Source: Nonomuraea jiangxiensis (lineage in GTDB: Bacteria > Actinomycetota > Actinomycetes > Streptosporangiales > Streptosporangiaceae). Taken from it: a stretch of 36,031 bases of DNA. Positions 14,993-22,992 of the stretch are shown here, one piece after another. Numbering within the stretch: the first letter of the stretch is position 1; every line of letters begins with the position of its first letter. A program made the position numbers and the translations under genes. The stretch spans positions 1-36,031 of the forward strand of contig NZ_FNDJ01000056.1 in NCBI RefSeq assembly GCF_900099965.1, written 5' to 3'. The notes beneath the pieces were generated by a model. That model was given only the letters and a program-made list of their open reading frames with translations. It was not told where the DNA came from and made no database searches.

Positions 14993-15016
14993 GGTGGGCG
15001 GCAAGCACCGCCCACC
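14993..15016 (-). terminator. Intra-operon hairpin between oppA and oppB
   Basis: GGTGGGCGG (14993-15001) and CCGCCCACC (15008-15016) form a perfect 9-bp stem with a 6-base loop, 13 bases past the oppA stop and without a T-tract. It is best read as a partial terminator or 3'-end stabiliser for abundant oppA mRNA. Confidence 0.75.
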
Positions 15017-15029
15017 CGGCGAAACAGCG

Positions 15030-16670
15030 TCAGGCCTTCTCGATCTGGGACCAGTTGACCTGGTTGAGCAGGTTGAGCGTGACGTTCTTGACCTTGGTGG
15101 AATAGGCGAAGTTGCTCCGGTAGAAGTACACCGGGATGTACGGGAGATCCTTGACCAGGATGTCGTCGGCCTGCTGGTAGAGCTTCAGCCCCTCGGCGGC
15201 GTCGAGCGCCTGGTCACCCTTGGCGACCAGGTCGTCGAACTCCTTGTTGGAGTAGCCACCGTAGTTGGAGCCGGTGCCGATGGAGCCGGTGCCGAAGATC
15301 GGCGTCAGGTAGTTCTCAGCCGACGGGTAGTCGATCGACCAGCCCATCCGGAACAGGCCCTTGTACTCCTTGGCGTCCAGGGCGTCCAGGATGCCCTGGA
15401 ACTTCTCGAACGGCTTGGGGTTGACGTTGATGCCCAGGTTGGAGCGGAGGTTGTTGGCGACCGCCTCGATCCACTCCTTGTGGCCGCCGTCCGCGTTGTA
15501 GCCGAGCTCGATGGTCTTGGGCCCGTTGGCCTTCTCGTACAGACTCTTGGCCTCGGCCGGGTTGTACGTGCAGGCGGTGCAGGCACCCTGGCGGTAGCCG
15601 GGGATGGCGGGGTTGATGAAGTCGTCGGCGGGGGCGCGGGTGCCGGAGAAGACCGTCTCGGCGATGGTCTTCCTGTCGATGGCCAGCGAGATGGCCTTGC
15701 GGATCTCGGGGTTGTCGAACTCGGGGTTGTACCGCAGGGGAACGCCGATGTAGCCCACGGCGGCGTCGGGCTCGTCGTGGTAACGGTCGCCGAACGTCGA
15801 CTTGGCGGTGGCGATCGTCGAGGGCGGAAGGGAGTCGTGGATGTCGAGGTTCTCGGCCTGCAGGTCGTTGAACGCCGTCTCGGAGCTCGTGTAGACCTTG
15901 AACTGCAGCTTGGTCCAGTTCTTCGGCTTGGTACCGGGGTACTTGTCGTAGACCGTCAGGTCGACGGTGGTGTCGGTGCCCTTCTTGTAGGGCTTGTCCA
16001 TCTTGAACAGTCCCTGGCCGATCGGCTGCTCACCGTAGGCCTGGGTCACCTGACCGTCCGGGCCGATCGCCGAAGCCGGCAGGGGGTAGAAGGCGGTGTA
16101 CCCGAGCATGGTCTTGAACTGGGAGAACGGCGCGGCGAGCGTGACCTCCAGCGTCAGGTCGTCGACGACCTTGAGACCCTTCATCTCCTTGCTCGTCGGC
16201 GTCTTGCCCTCGCCGGGGTGCACGTCGGCGTAGCCGTCGATGCGGCTGAAGAAGGCGGACGCGCCCATGGCGTTTTCCTGGTTGGCGCCATAGTTCCACG
16301 AGCGGGCGTAGTCCGCGGCGGTGACCGCGGTGCCGTCCTGCCAGGTGTAACCTGACTTCAGCTTGATCGTCCAGACCTTGCTGTCCGTCGTGGTGATCGA
16401 CTCGGCGGCGGCCTCAACCGGCTGCTTGTTCTCGTCGTACTCCACCAGCGGCTCGAAGATCGCCGCGAGGACCTCGGAGCCCTCGGTCTCCGTCGTGTTC
16501 AGCGGGTTCAGGAGCTCCTGGGGCTCCCCGATCTCCATGCGGACCGGCGTCGTGTCCCCGCCGCCCGCGGCAGTGCCACCAGAGTCCGAGGCACCGCCGC
16601 CACACGCGGCAACCGCGAGGGCGAGCAGCGCGGTACCGGCGACGATCTTTGCGCCCTTAGTAACACGCAT
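15030..16670 (-). CDS. oppA: Peptide ABC transporter substrate-binding lipoprotein OppA
   Basis: A 546-residue family 5 solute-binding protein. The lipoprotein signal (basic MRVTKGAK, hydrophobic VAGTALLALAV, lipobox with Cys23 in AVAAC) predicts anchoring to the outer face of the membrane. Then comes a Gly/Ser/Thr linker and the family core (ESITTTDSKVWTIKLKSGYT, AISLAIDRKTIAETVF). It captures peptides for OppBCDF. ATG 16670, with GGAGG about 12 bases upstream. It is first in the operon, after a 486-base regulatory gap. Confidence 0.96.
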   Translation of the reverse strand: MRVTKGAKIVAGTALLALAVAACGGGASDSGGTAAGGGDTTPVRMEIGEPQELLNPLNTTETEGSEVLAAIFEPLVEYDENKQPVEAAAESITTTDSKVWTIKLKSGYTWQDGTAVTAADYARSWNYGANQENAMGASAFFSRIDGYADVHPGEGKTPTSKEMKGLKVVDDLTLEVTLAAPFSQFKTMLGYTAFYPLPASAIGPDGQVTQAYGEQPIGQGLFKMDKPYKKGTDTTVDLTVYDKYPGTKPKNWTKLQFKVYTSSETAFNDLQAENLDIHDSLPPSTIATAKSTFGDRYHDEPDAAVGYIGVPLRYNPEFDNPEIRKAISLAIDRKTIAETVFSGTRAPADDFINPAIPGYRQGACTACTYNPAEAKSLYEKANGPKTIELGYNADGGHKEWIEAVANNLRSNLGINVNPKPFEKFQGILDALDAKEYKGLFRMGWSIDYPSAENYLTPIFGTGSIGTGSNYGGYSNKEFDDLVAKGDQALDAAEGLKLYQQADDILVKDLPYIPVYFYRSNFAYSTKVKNVTLNLLNQVNWSQIEKA

Positions 16671-17156
16671 GGTGAAAGAATTCCTCCCTCTACAGGTGGA
16701 CGTAGGCGCTGAGCTGCGCCGATCAAGAGCCGATCAAGAGCAGCCTGACGGGGGGGTCCTGGTTACCCCCCGGATTTGGCTTGACACGGTCAAGCCAGCC
16801 GACGCCCTGCCAGTCGATCGCGACTATCCCTTACTACTTGCCACCAGCGAGTCTCTGGCGCGTTGCAGTTCGGTCACACGTACGCCTATTCCACGTCACA
16901 GACATTAAGCCCGAACAGCATCAAACATCGCAAATCCACCACTACAGGCAGGCTCCGGACGTGAACAGTGGATGAAAATTACCCGCTACACGACTGTGCT
17001 CGCGCCCTTGCCAGCACGCGCCGGTCCGCTGGGCTACCGTTGAGCAGGTCTTGACGACGTCTTTGGAACCTCGCGTCGCGAGACCCCGTCCAACTGACTG
17101 TCGCCGACCACGTGCGGCAGGCACCCCACCTACCCGGATCCAATAGAGTCCTTGCC
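16671..17156. other. Divergent intergenic region between oppA and wzm
   Basis: No convincing gene. It contains two strong inverted repeats in the oppA leader or promoter: GGGGGGT (16751-16757) with ACCCCCC (16765-16771), and a 9-bp arm TGGCTTGAC (16777-16785) with GTCAAGCCA (16789-16797). They lie about 80-130 bases before the oppA ATG and could be operators or leader hairpins. At the other end TAGAGT (17144-17149) is a -10 for wzm, 7 bases before its ATG, suggesting a leaderless transcript. Confidence 0.7.
16777..16797. promoter_or_regulatory. Perfect 9-bp inverted repeat upstream of oppA
   Basis: TGGCTTGAC, ACG, GTCAAGCCA. The short centre and symmetry suit either a dimeric regulator site or an RNA hairpin in the oppA 5' leader, which cannot be told apart from sequence. 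Confidence 0.5.
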
Positions 17157-18095
17157 ATGAGCCAGCCGGAATCCGCTGTCGCGGACGCCCAGGCGGGCGG
17201 CCGAAGCGGGCAGGAGCCGCTGGCCAAGCTCGCCAAGAGATATGGGCTTCGCCGTGCCATCGCGCGGCCGAGGTTCCCTGTCTACCTGCGCCAACTCTGG
17301 GAGCGGCGACACTTCATCCTGACGTACGCGACCTCGCGCAACGTCTCGAAATACAACCGATCGGCGCTCGGCCAGTTGTGGCAGGTGCTCACCCCCCTGC
17401 TCAACGCCGCGATCTACTTCCTGATGTTCGGCCTCATTCTGGGCGGCCACAAGAACATCGAGCACTACCCGGCGTTCCTGCTGACCGGCATGTTCATCTT
17501 CACCTACACGCAGCGCACGGTCACCGCCGGCGCCAAGTCGATCTCGAGCAACCTGTCGCTCATCAGGGCGTTGCACTTCCCCAGGGCGTCCCTGCCGCTG
17601 GCCTACACGATCCAGGAGCTCCAGCAGCTCGCCATCTCCATGGGCGTGCTCTTCGTCCTCGTGATCGCCGACACCAGGGAATGGCCCAACTGGTACTGGC
17701 TCATGATCCCCGTCGTGCTGCTGCTGCAGACGATGTTCAACATCGGCGCGGGGCTCGTCGTCGCCCGGCTCGGGGCCACGATGCGCGACCTCAACCAGTT
17801 GCTGCCCTTCATCACGCGCACCTGGCTCTACGCCTCCGGGGTCTTCTTCTCCATCCAGGACAAGGTGGTCGACTCCGCCGGGCTGCCGCAGTGGGTGGCC
17901 AACGTGATGTATCTCAATCCGGCGGCTTCCTACATCGAGTGGATGCGTGAGATCCTCATCAGCACCCACAACAAGCAGTTCGGCCACCACCCCCCGCCAA
18001 TGGTGTGGATGTCTTGCGTATTCTGGGCGGTGTTCGCACTCTGCTTCGGCTTCTGGTACTTCTGGCGGTCCGAGGAGAGGTACGGGCGTGGCTGA
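17157..18095 (+). CDS. wzm: ABC-2 type polysaccharide/teichoic acid export permease (Wzm/TagG-like)
   Basis: A 312-residue integral membrane protein of the ABC-2 family. An amphipathic N-terminus precedes the ILTYATSRNVSKYNRSALGQ interface segment. Six hydrophobic segments follow (for example LLNAAIYFLMFGLILGG and MIPVVLLLQTMFNIGAGLVV), with a conserved LNPAASYIEWMREIL near the C-terminus. It exports lipid-linked cell-wall glycans or wall teichoic acid precursors. It is coupled to the ATPase gene, whose GTG overlaps this stop. The ATG at 17157 lies 7 bases after the -10 TAGAGT. No glycosyltransferases flank it, so the glycan is unknown. Confidence 0.9.
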   Translation: MSQPESAVADAQAGGRSGQEPLAKLAKRYGLRRAIARPRFPVYLRQLWERRHFILTYATSRNVSKYNRSALGQLWQVLTPLLNAAIYFLMFGLILGGHKNIEHYPAFLLTGMFIFTYTQRTVTAGAKSISSNLSLIRALHFPRASLPLAYTIQELQQLAISMGVLFVLVIADTREWPNWYWLMIPVVLLLQTMFNIGAGLVVARLGATMRDLNQLLPFITRTWLYASGVFFSIQDKVVDSAGLPQWVANVMYLNPAASYIEWMREILISTHNKQFGHHPPPMVWMSCVFWAVFALCFGFWYFWRSEERYGRG

Positions 18096-19017
18096 ACTGA
18101 CCAAGGAGCTATCACAGGTGAAGGGCGACAAGCCCGCCGTCCCCGGCGAGGATGTGGCCGCTCCCGGCAAGGGCAACGGCACGCCCAACACGGGCAAGAG
18201 CGCTCCCGGCACGGACGGGCAGGTGCGTCCGCAGCCGGAGACCCCGGGCAAGCGCCCGCTCGACGTCCCCACGGGCACGCCGACCGTCATCGTCGACGAT
18301 CTCCACATCGTCTACCGCGTCTACGGCGCGGCCAGCGAATCGGAGAAGGGCAACGCGGTCAACGCGCTCACGCGCATTCTCAAGCGCCAGGGCCGCCCCC
18401 AGATGAAAGAGGTGCACGCCGTCAAGGGCGTGACCTTCGTGGCCTACCACGGCGACGCCATCGGCATCGTGGGCCGCAACGGCTCCGGCAAGTCCACGCT
18501 GCTGCGGGCCATCGCCGGCCTGCTGCCGCCGCACGAGGGCGCCGTCTACACCGACGGCCAGCCCTCGCTGCTCGGCGTCAACGCGGCCCTCATGCGCGAG
18601 CTGACCGGGGAGCGCAACATCGTGCTCGGCTGCTACGCCATGGGCATGACGCCGGCCGAGGTTCGCGAGAAGTATCAGGACATCGTCGACTTCTCCGGGA
18701 TCGATGAGTTCGTTCAGCTGCCGATGTCCACCTACTCCTCCGGCATGGGCGCCCGCCTGCGCTTCGCCATCTCCTCCGCCAAGACCCACGACGTGCTGCT
18801 CATCGACGAGGCGCTGGCGACGGGCGACCGCGAGTTCCGCAAGAAGAGCCAGGAGCGCATCCGCCAGATCCGCGAGTCGGCCGGCACGGTCTTCCTCGTG
18901 GCCCACGACCTGCGGGTCATCGAGGAGACCTGCAACCGCGTCATCTGGCTGCACAAGGGCAAGATCAAGATGGACGGCGACCCGAAGGAAGTCCTCGCCG
19001 CTTACAACAAGGGCTGA
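18088..19017 (+). CDS. wzt: ABC-2 type polysaccharide/teichoic acid export ATPase (Wzt/TagH-like)
   Basis: 309 residues. A Pro/Gly/Lys-rich disordered extension (about residues 10-62) precedes the ATPase domain: Walker A VGRNGSGKST (128-137), signature STYSSGMGARLRF (214-226), Walker B VLLIDEALATGD (236-247), and the H-loop LVAHDLRVIEE. SSGM-type signatures and DEALATGD are hallmarks of Wzt/TagH exporters. No C-terminal carbohydrate-binding domain is present, so export probably does not depend on a terminal sugar cap. GTG 18088 follows GAGGAGAGG and overlaps the wzm stop by 8 bases. Confidence 0.92.
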   Translation: MAELTKELSQVKGDKPAVPGEDVAAPGKGNGTPNTGKSAPGTDGQVRPQPETPGKRPLDVPTGTPTVIVDDLHIVYRVYGAASESEKGNAVNALTRILKRQGRPQMKEVHAVKGVTFVAYHGDAIGIVGRNGSGKSTLLRAIAGLLPPHEGAVYTDGQPSLLGVNAALMRELTGERNIVLGCYAMGMTPAEVREKYQDIVDFSGIDEFVQLPMSTYSSGMGARLRFAISSAKTHDVLLIDEALATGDREFRKKSQERIRQIRESAGTVFLVAHDLRVIEETCNRVIWLHKGKIKMDGDPKEVLAAYNKG

Positions 19018-19045
19018 CCCCGGCCCCCACCCCTCCTCCTCCAAG

Positions 19046-19080
19046 CAGCGCTGGTCCGCACCCCCGGCCGGCGCTGTTGT
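19046..19080 (+). terminator. Terminator of the wzm-wzt operon
   Basis: CAGCGCTGG (19046-19054) pairs with CCGGCGCTG (19068-19076) through 9 bp including one G-T pair, followed by TTGT. It begins 28 bases past the wzt stop. Confidence 0.7.
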
Positions 19081-19152
19081 CACGTCTGCACATGTTCGCA
19101 CGATATGCCCGAACGCCTGTACGAAACACCGGTGAACCACAGGGGCAAATGA

Positions 19153-19182
19153 CTGACAGGGAGCCTCCCGTTCCGATAGCAT
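19153..19182 (+). promoter_or_regulatory. Promoter for the 57-residue protein
   Basis: CTGACA (19153-19158), an 18-base spacer, then TAGCAT (19177-19182): five of six matches to TTGACA and a good TANNNT box. It lies about 30 bases before the start codon with a proper ribosome site between. Confidence 0.65.
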
Positions 19183-19212
19183 TCGAACGTCAATTCGATC
19201 CGAGGAACGGTG

Positions 19213-19386
19213 ATGGAGTGGGGGCGCGCGATGGGAGAGCTTTCGGCCGCGATTGACCACCTGGACATCGAGGACGTGTCGGAGATCCCGCGAATGCAAC
19301 TCGCCGAGCAGCTTCTGGAGCTGCACTGGCAGATGGCCCGGCTGCAGGCCCAGATAGCCCGCCGCACCGGCGTCCGCCTTCCTTGA
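19213..19386 (+). CDS. Small uncharacterised protein, 57 residues
   Basis: ATG 19213 is preceded by GAGGA six bases upstream and by a good promoter. The product starts MEWGRAMGELSAAIDHLD and continues with an amphipathic helix (LAEQLLELHWQMARLQAQIA, about residues 30-49), ending RRTGVRLP. Heptad-like leucines and glutamines suggest a coiled coil or dimerisation helix. There is no signal peptide and no cysteines. I do not recognise the family. Third-position GC bias and a dedicated promoter and ribosome site argue that it is real. It stands alone downstream of the wzm-wzt terminator. Confidence 0.7.
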   Translation: MEWGRAMGELSAAIDHLDIEDVSEIPRMQLAEQLLELHWQMARLQAQIARRTGVRLP

Positions 19387-19756
19387 CGGACCCGCCCCCT
19401 CCGCCATCCGGCCCCGGCCACCACGAAGGACCCACCCAGCCCTCCACGACCGGCCACGAGCCGTCCAGCCACTCCGAGACACCCCGGCAGTGTCCCGTAC
19501 GGAGGAAAACGCGGCATGGCCGGCACAGGGCTCCCAAGCAACTCACCTGACCGATCAGCCCGGTCCTCGGATGCCGGGTGACACGCCTGTCCTGGAGCCG
19601 TGGGTGCACAGGTCAGCCTTAGGAGGCCCACAGGGCGCGGCGTCACGGCGCCCGGCCACGTGGCGGTCAGCGAGCGTCTTCCTGGAGGTCATCAGCCACG
19701 TACGGCGGGTGGCTCCGGCCCACTTGGCGCCGCCGTACACGGTGGAAAAGAGAAAT

Positions 19757-19784
19757 CCCGCCGACCCTGCGAAGGGTCGGCGGG
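19757..19784 (-). terminator. Strong orphan intrinsic terminator (minus strand)
   Basis: CCCGCCGACCCT (19757-19768) and AGGGTCGGCGGG (19773-19784) form a perfect 12-bp stem with a 4-base loop. On the minus strand it is followed by ATTTCTCTTTTCC. The nearest minus-strand gene ends at 20140 and has its own hairpin, so this terminator appears to close a separate short transcript. Confidence 0.85.
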
Positions 19785-20100
19785 GTGGCGTCGCGGCCCT
19801 GCTGTCGCGACGCGGGCACGACCCGGGCGAGGGCGCGTCCGCCCCGGCCCGGCATGAGACCACCCACACATACGCGGAGTGGTTGTGATCCATGCGCGCC
19901 AGTGCCCCGGGCGTCCGGCACCTTGGGACGCCCGCGCCGGCCTGGCGCGTCAATGCGACGGTTTCCCCGTCCAGCGGTAACCCGCCGTCAAAAGACGGAT
20001 GGTGACCCGATCGAGAAGCTGTGGCGCGCCGTCCCGCCTCGTCGCCGCCACGGCCGACCCCCGGGCATCGGCACCTAGGACGCCCGCGAACCGTCGTGCC

Positions 20101-20129
20101 GGCGCTGGGCGAAGCCGCTCGCCAGCGCC
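20101..20129 (-). terminator. Terminator of the secreted-protein gene
   Basis: GGCGCTGG (20101-20108) and CCAGCGCC (20122-20129) form an 8-bp stem, extended by partly paired loop bases, 11 bases past the stop at 20140. A perfect 16-bp palindrome (TCGCGGCTAGCCGCGA, 20134-20149) overlaps the stop codon itself. Confidence 0.7.
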
Positions 20130-20139
20130 CGCATCGCGG

Positions 20140-21099
20140 CTAGCCGCGAATCCAGGAGCTCCGCACCGAGCTCGTCAGCGAGCCGGTGCTCCAGCCAAGG
20201 GCTGTCACGACGTCGCTGTACGCGCCGGCGGCCTTGGTCCCGTTGGCCGAGACGAAGCTCGACCCCTTCTCGACGAGCGGAGTGAGCTCGTCCACAGAGG
20301 CGGCCTGGGTGGTGCCAGGCAGCATCTCGATGACCGGCGACATCTCGGCCGGCGCGACGCGGCCGACCATCGGAGACAGCTCCGTGGTCGCGCCCTGCGG
20401 CAGCGCACGCCTGGTCGCGTGCGAGAGACCGGCCAGGACGGTGTCCGCGGACAGGGTCTCGAAGCCCCTGGCGGTGCTGCTGACGGTCTTGGCCGTGGCA
20501 CTGCCGGCTTCCATGATGCCGGTGCCGGAGGTCAGCATCAGGCCGCCGCCGGTCACCTCGCTCATGCCGTTGATCGCGTACGAGTCCAGCAGGCCGAGCA
20601 TCGCGCCCGTGGCTCCCTGCATGGTGGTGTCCTGGGCCGCGGCCTTGGCCCGCCCCTGCTTGCCTGCCTTGACCGACGGCTGCGCCATGCGGGCCGCACC
20701 TCCCAGCACGGGCAGCGATTCGGTCAGGCCGCCGCCGCCGAGCGGGATGCCGCTGACGATCGGCGACAGCTCGGGCAGCGGACCACCCGTACGGGTGACG
20801 TCCTCGGCGGCGTTCGGCGTGAAGCCGGGCTCCCGCTGGCTCCGCTCGGCGGCGAGGTCGCGCTCGATCTGGGACAGCCCCGACGGCTGCGCCTTCATGC
20901 CGCCCACCAGGCCGGAGAGCAGGCCGCCGCCGACCAGGCCGCCCAGCAGGCTGCCGAGCGGGCTGCCCATGGTGGTGCCTCCGCCCAGGCCGTCGTGCCT
21001 GGCGGTGTCGTGTTGTACCTCCGCGTGGGCCGGCACGGCCAAAGCCGCCGCCAACCCGAATGCTGTGACGGCTACCGCCGCCTTGACTACTCGATTCAT
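20140..21099 (-). CDS. Secreted protein of unknown function with degenerate ELSP repeats
   Basis: 319 residues. A clear Sec signal peptide (MNRVVKAAVAVTAFGLAAAL, cleavage after AHA at about residue 26) precedes a Gly-rich hydrophobic stretch (GSLLGGLVGGGLLSGLVGG, about 47-66). A short degenerate motif recurs: LPELSPIVSGIPL, TTELSPMVGRV, AEMSPVIEMLP and VDELTPLVEKGS. No enzymatic motif or cysteine pattern is visible. The Gly-rich, repeat-bearing layout recalls cell-surface or envelope-associated proteins of sporulating actinomycetes, but no family is recognised. ATG 21099. The gene is flanked by long non-coding stretches and appears monocistronic. Confidence 0.85.
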   Translation of the reverse strand: MNRVVKAAVAVTAFGLAAALAVPAHAEVQHDTARHDGLGGGTTMGSPLGSLLGGLVGGGLLSGLVGGMKAQPSGLSQIERDLAAERSQREPGFTPNAAEDVTRTGGPLPELSPIVSGIPLGGGGLTESLPVLGGAARMAQPSVKAGKQGRAKAAAQDTTMQGATGAMLGLLDSYAINGMSEVTGGGLMLTSGTGIMEAGSATAKTVSSTARGFETLSADTVLAGLSHATRRALPQGATTELSPMVGRVAPAEMSPVIEMLPGTTQAASVDELTPLVEKGSSFVSANGTKAAGAYSDVVTALGWSTGSLTSSVRSSWIRG

Positions 21100-21498
21100 G
21101 ATTGCCTTCCCGGCTCGTGATCGATCGCTCTCGAATGCGGTGGAAATGCGAATCGATAACCCCCGAATGCCGTGCCGGTCGCGCTATGGGCACCACACGA
21201 AGCGGGCCGTCACGGCTGAGCTACGCCAGCAGTTCTATCACTGCTTCTGATCGGCCGCAGGCGCATGAATGCCCATGTAGCAGGGGTTTGCAGCCCGGTT
21301 ACCGAGTAAAGGGGGAGCGTTGAGCGGGGAGACAAAACGGGAAATAGGAGGGTCTTGTTTCCGATATTGTGCGTACACGTTCGGGTTTTACCCGACGCCG
21401 CTGAGCGCCCCGACGGCCCGTGCCAGCTGGGTCGCGAAAACAATTGTCACGGGCCGGGGACGCACTATTTCCGGTCGCGGTGGATGCCCGCGACCGGA
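21100..21498. other. Intergenic region upstream of the secreted-protein gene
   Basis: This 399-base gap would hold the promoter of the secreted-protein gene and the 3' end of the kamA transcript. The only clear structure is TCGGGT-TTT-ACCCGA (21381-21395), a 6-bp palindrome. No coding frame is convincing. Confidence 0.5.
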
Positions 21499-22815
21499 TC
21501 AGGCCGGCAGCAGGGCTTCCGCCGGCTCGAACGGAAAACGATCGGCCAGGGCCGGCCGCAGATCGGTCAGCCAGACCGCCGTCGGGTCGTAGCGCGCGAA
21601 GAACGGCCTGCCCACCAGCGACGGGTCGCGCGACTGGATGAAGTGGAGCATGAACACCCGCTCCCCCGCGATTTCCGTGACGCCGTCCACGCACACCTTG
21701 CCCGGTGTGGCCGACATCGACGGCCCGCGTACGGTGCGGCACAACCCGGAGACGCTGGAGTAGGCGTCCCTGAAAACCTCGTACGCCCGCGCCAGCGGAA
21801 CCGCGAAGTAGTCCTGCGGTCCCGTGTCACGCTCGACGAACATGTAATAGGGAATCATCCCCATCCGGAGTTGCCGCCGCCACATGCCTGACCACACGGC
21901 GGGATCGTCGTTGATGGACCTGATGAGCGGCGCCTGGGTCCTGATCGTGGCCCCGCTCCCGAGAATGCGCCTGACCGCCGACTCGACCAGTGGCGACTCC
22001 AGCTCGCGCGGATGCGTGAAGTGGGCCATGAAGGCGAGGTTCTTGCCCGCGTTCACCACCTCCTCGAACAGTCCGAGCGTGGAGTCGGCGTCAGGGTCGG
22101 TGGTGAAGCGCTGCGGCCAGTAGGCCAGCGCCTTGGTGCCGATCCTGATGGACTCCAACTGCTCCAACCCGAGCAGCGGCTCGATGTACCGCCTGATCAC
22201 GGGCTCGCCCATGATCATCGCATCGCCGCCGGTGATCAGGACACTGGTGACCTCGGGATGATGCCTGATGTAGGACACCATCTGGTCGATGTCGTCGGAG
22301 GCGAACTTGAGGTCCGCGTCGCCGACGAACTGCGCCCAGCGGAAGCAGTACGTGCAGTACGCGTGACAGGTCTGCCCCTGCTTGGGAAAGAACAGCACTG
22401 TCTCGGGATATTTGTGCTGCATGCCAGGGACCGGCTCGTCGTCCATCGTCGGGACGTTGAGCTCCTTCTGGCCGGCAGGGTGTGGGTTGAGTTGGGCGCG
22501 CACGCGGTTCGCCTCGGCCTGGATCTCCGCGTTGGGCGCCTCCGCCTTCAGCAGGTCGGCCAGCCGGGCCACGTCGGCCTCGGGCAGCATGTCCTCCTGC
22601 GGGAACACGAGCCGGTAGATGGGGTCGTCGGGCGCGGCCGACCAATCTATGAGTTCGTCCACGACGTAGGCGTTGGTCCGAAAGGGCAGCACCGTGGCGA
22701 CAGCGCGGACCTTGAGCCGCGACTCGTCGCTCAGCCCCGCACGCTGTAGCAGCTCGTCGAGGTGCTTGGACGTGTACGCCTTGAAGCGCCGCGTACCTAC
22801 TTGGTTCAAGATCAC
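21499..22815 (-). CDS. kamA: KamA-family radical SAM aminomutase-like protein
   Basis: A 438-residue (from GTG 22815) member of the lysine 2,3-aminomutase family. The radical SAM cluster motif is C150-x3-C154-x2-C157 (TCHAYCTYCFRW), followed by SVLITGGDAMIMG. The PLP lysine is probably in the MSATPGKVCVDG segment. As I recall, lysine enzymes have an Asp just before a Gly-rich loop and that Lys, binding the substrate epsilon-amine. Here the segment is shorter and lacks that Asp, so lysine may not be the substrate. Start choice is uncertain: ATG 22932 would add 39 residues rich in Val/Arg. GTG 22815 has GATGGGA about 8 bases upstream. It diverges from the DUF1707 gene. Confidence 0.85.
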   Translation of the reverse strand: MILNQVGTRRFKAYTSKHLDELLQRAGLSDESRLKVRAVATVLPFRTNAYVVDELIDWSAAPDDPIYRLVFPQEDMLPEADVARLADLLKAEAPNAEIQAEANRVRAQLNPHPAGQKELNVPTMDDEPVPGMQHKYPETVLFFPKQGQTCHAYCTYCFRWAQFVGDADLKFASDDIDQMVSYIRHHPEVTSVLITGGDAMIMGEPVIRRYIEPLLGLEQLESIRIGTKALAYWPQRFTTDPDADSTLGLFEEVVNAGKNLAFMAHFTHPRELESPLVESAVRRILGSGATIRTQAPLIRSINDDPAVWSGMWRRQLRMGMIPYYMFVERDTGPQDYFAVPLARAYEVFRDAYSSVSGLCRTVRGPSMSATPGKVCVDGVTEIAGERVFMLHFIQSRDPSLVGRPFFARYDPTAVWLTDLRPALADRFPFEPAEALLPA

Positions 22816-22955
22816 TAGGCGTTTCCCATCTTTTTTGTTCGATCGGGCGTAAACCTCACGACCCCGTCGCGCGTCTACGGTCCTTAATACCCGGACGCGA
22901 ACCACCACGTCCCCGGTTCCACTGGGCTCCAAGTTTTCCTTGAGGTTCCGGACAC

Positions 22956-22971
22956 TCGCGACATATCGCGA
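22956..22971. promoter_or_regulatory. Double TCGCGA palindrome between kamA and the DUF1707 gene
   Basis: TCGCGA-CATA-TCGCGA: two self-complementary hexamers 4 bases apart, making a 16-base near-symmetrical site. It lies where the -35 of the DUF1707 gene is expected (-10 TACACT at 22979-22984) and also upstream of kamA, so it may be a shared operator. Confidence 0.5.
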
Positions 22972-22992
22972 TTAGGCATACACTGGGCTACT

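Larger units (their letters stand above)
19387..20139. other. Hairpin-rich non-coding region
   Basis: No frame in this 753-base gap looks coding on either strand. Several perfect stems lie at 19908-19934 (9 bp), 19933-19949 (6 bp), 19957-19971 (5 bp) and 19985-19998 (5 bp, AAAA loop). A strong orphan terminator is at 19757-19784. I found no tRNA or known riboswitch consensus here. The stretch may encode a structured RNA on the minus strand. Confidence 0.6.

Noticed and set aside
19387..20139. c-di-AMP (ydaO), cobalamin or fluoride riboswitch
   Set aside because: I compared the stems with the consensus cores I know and found no match. The region is left as unassigned structure.
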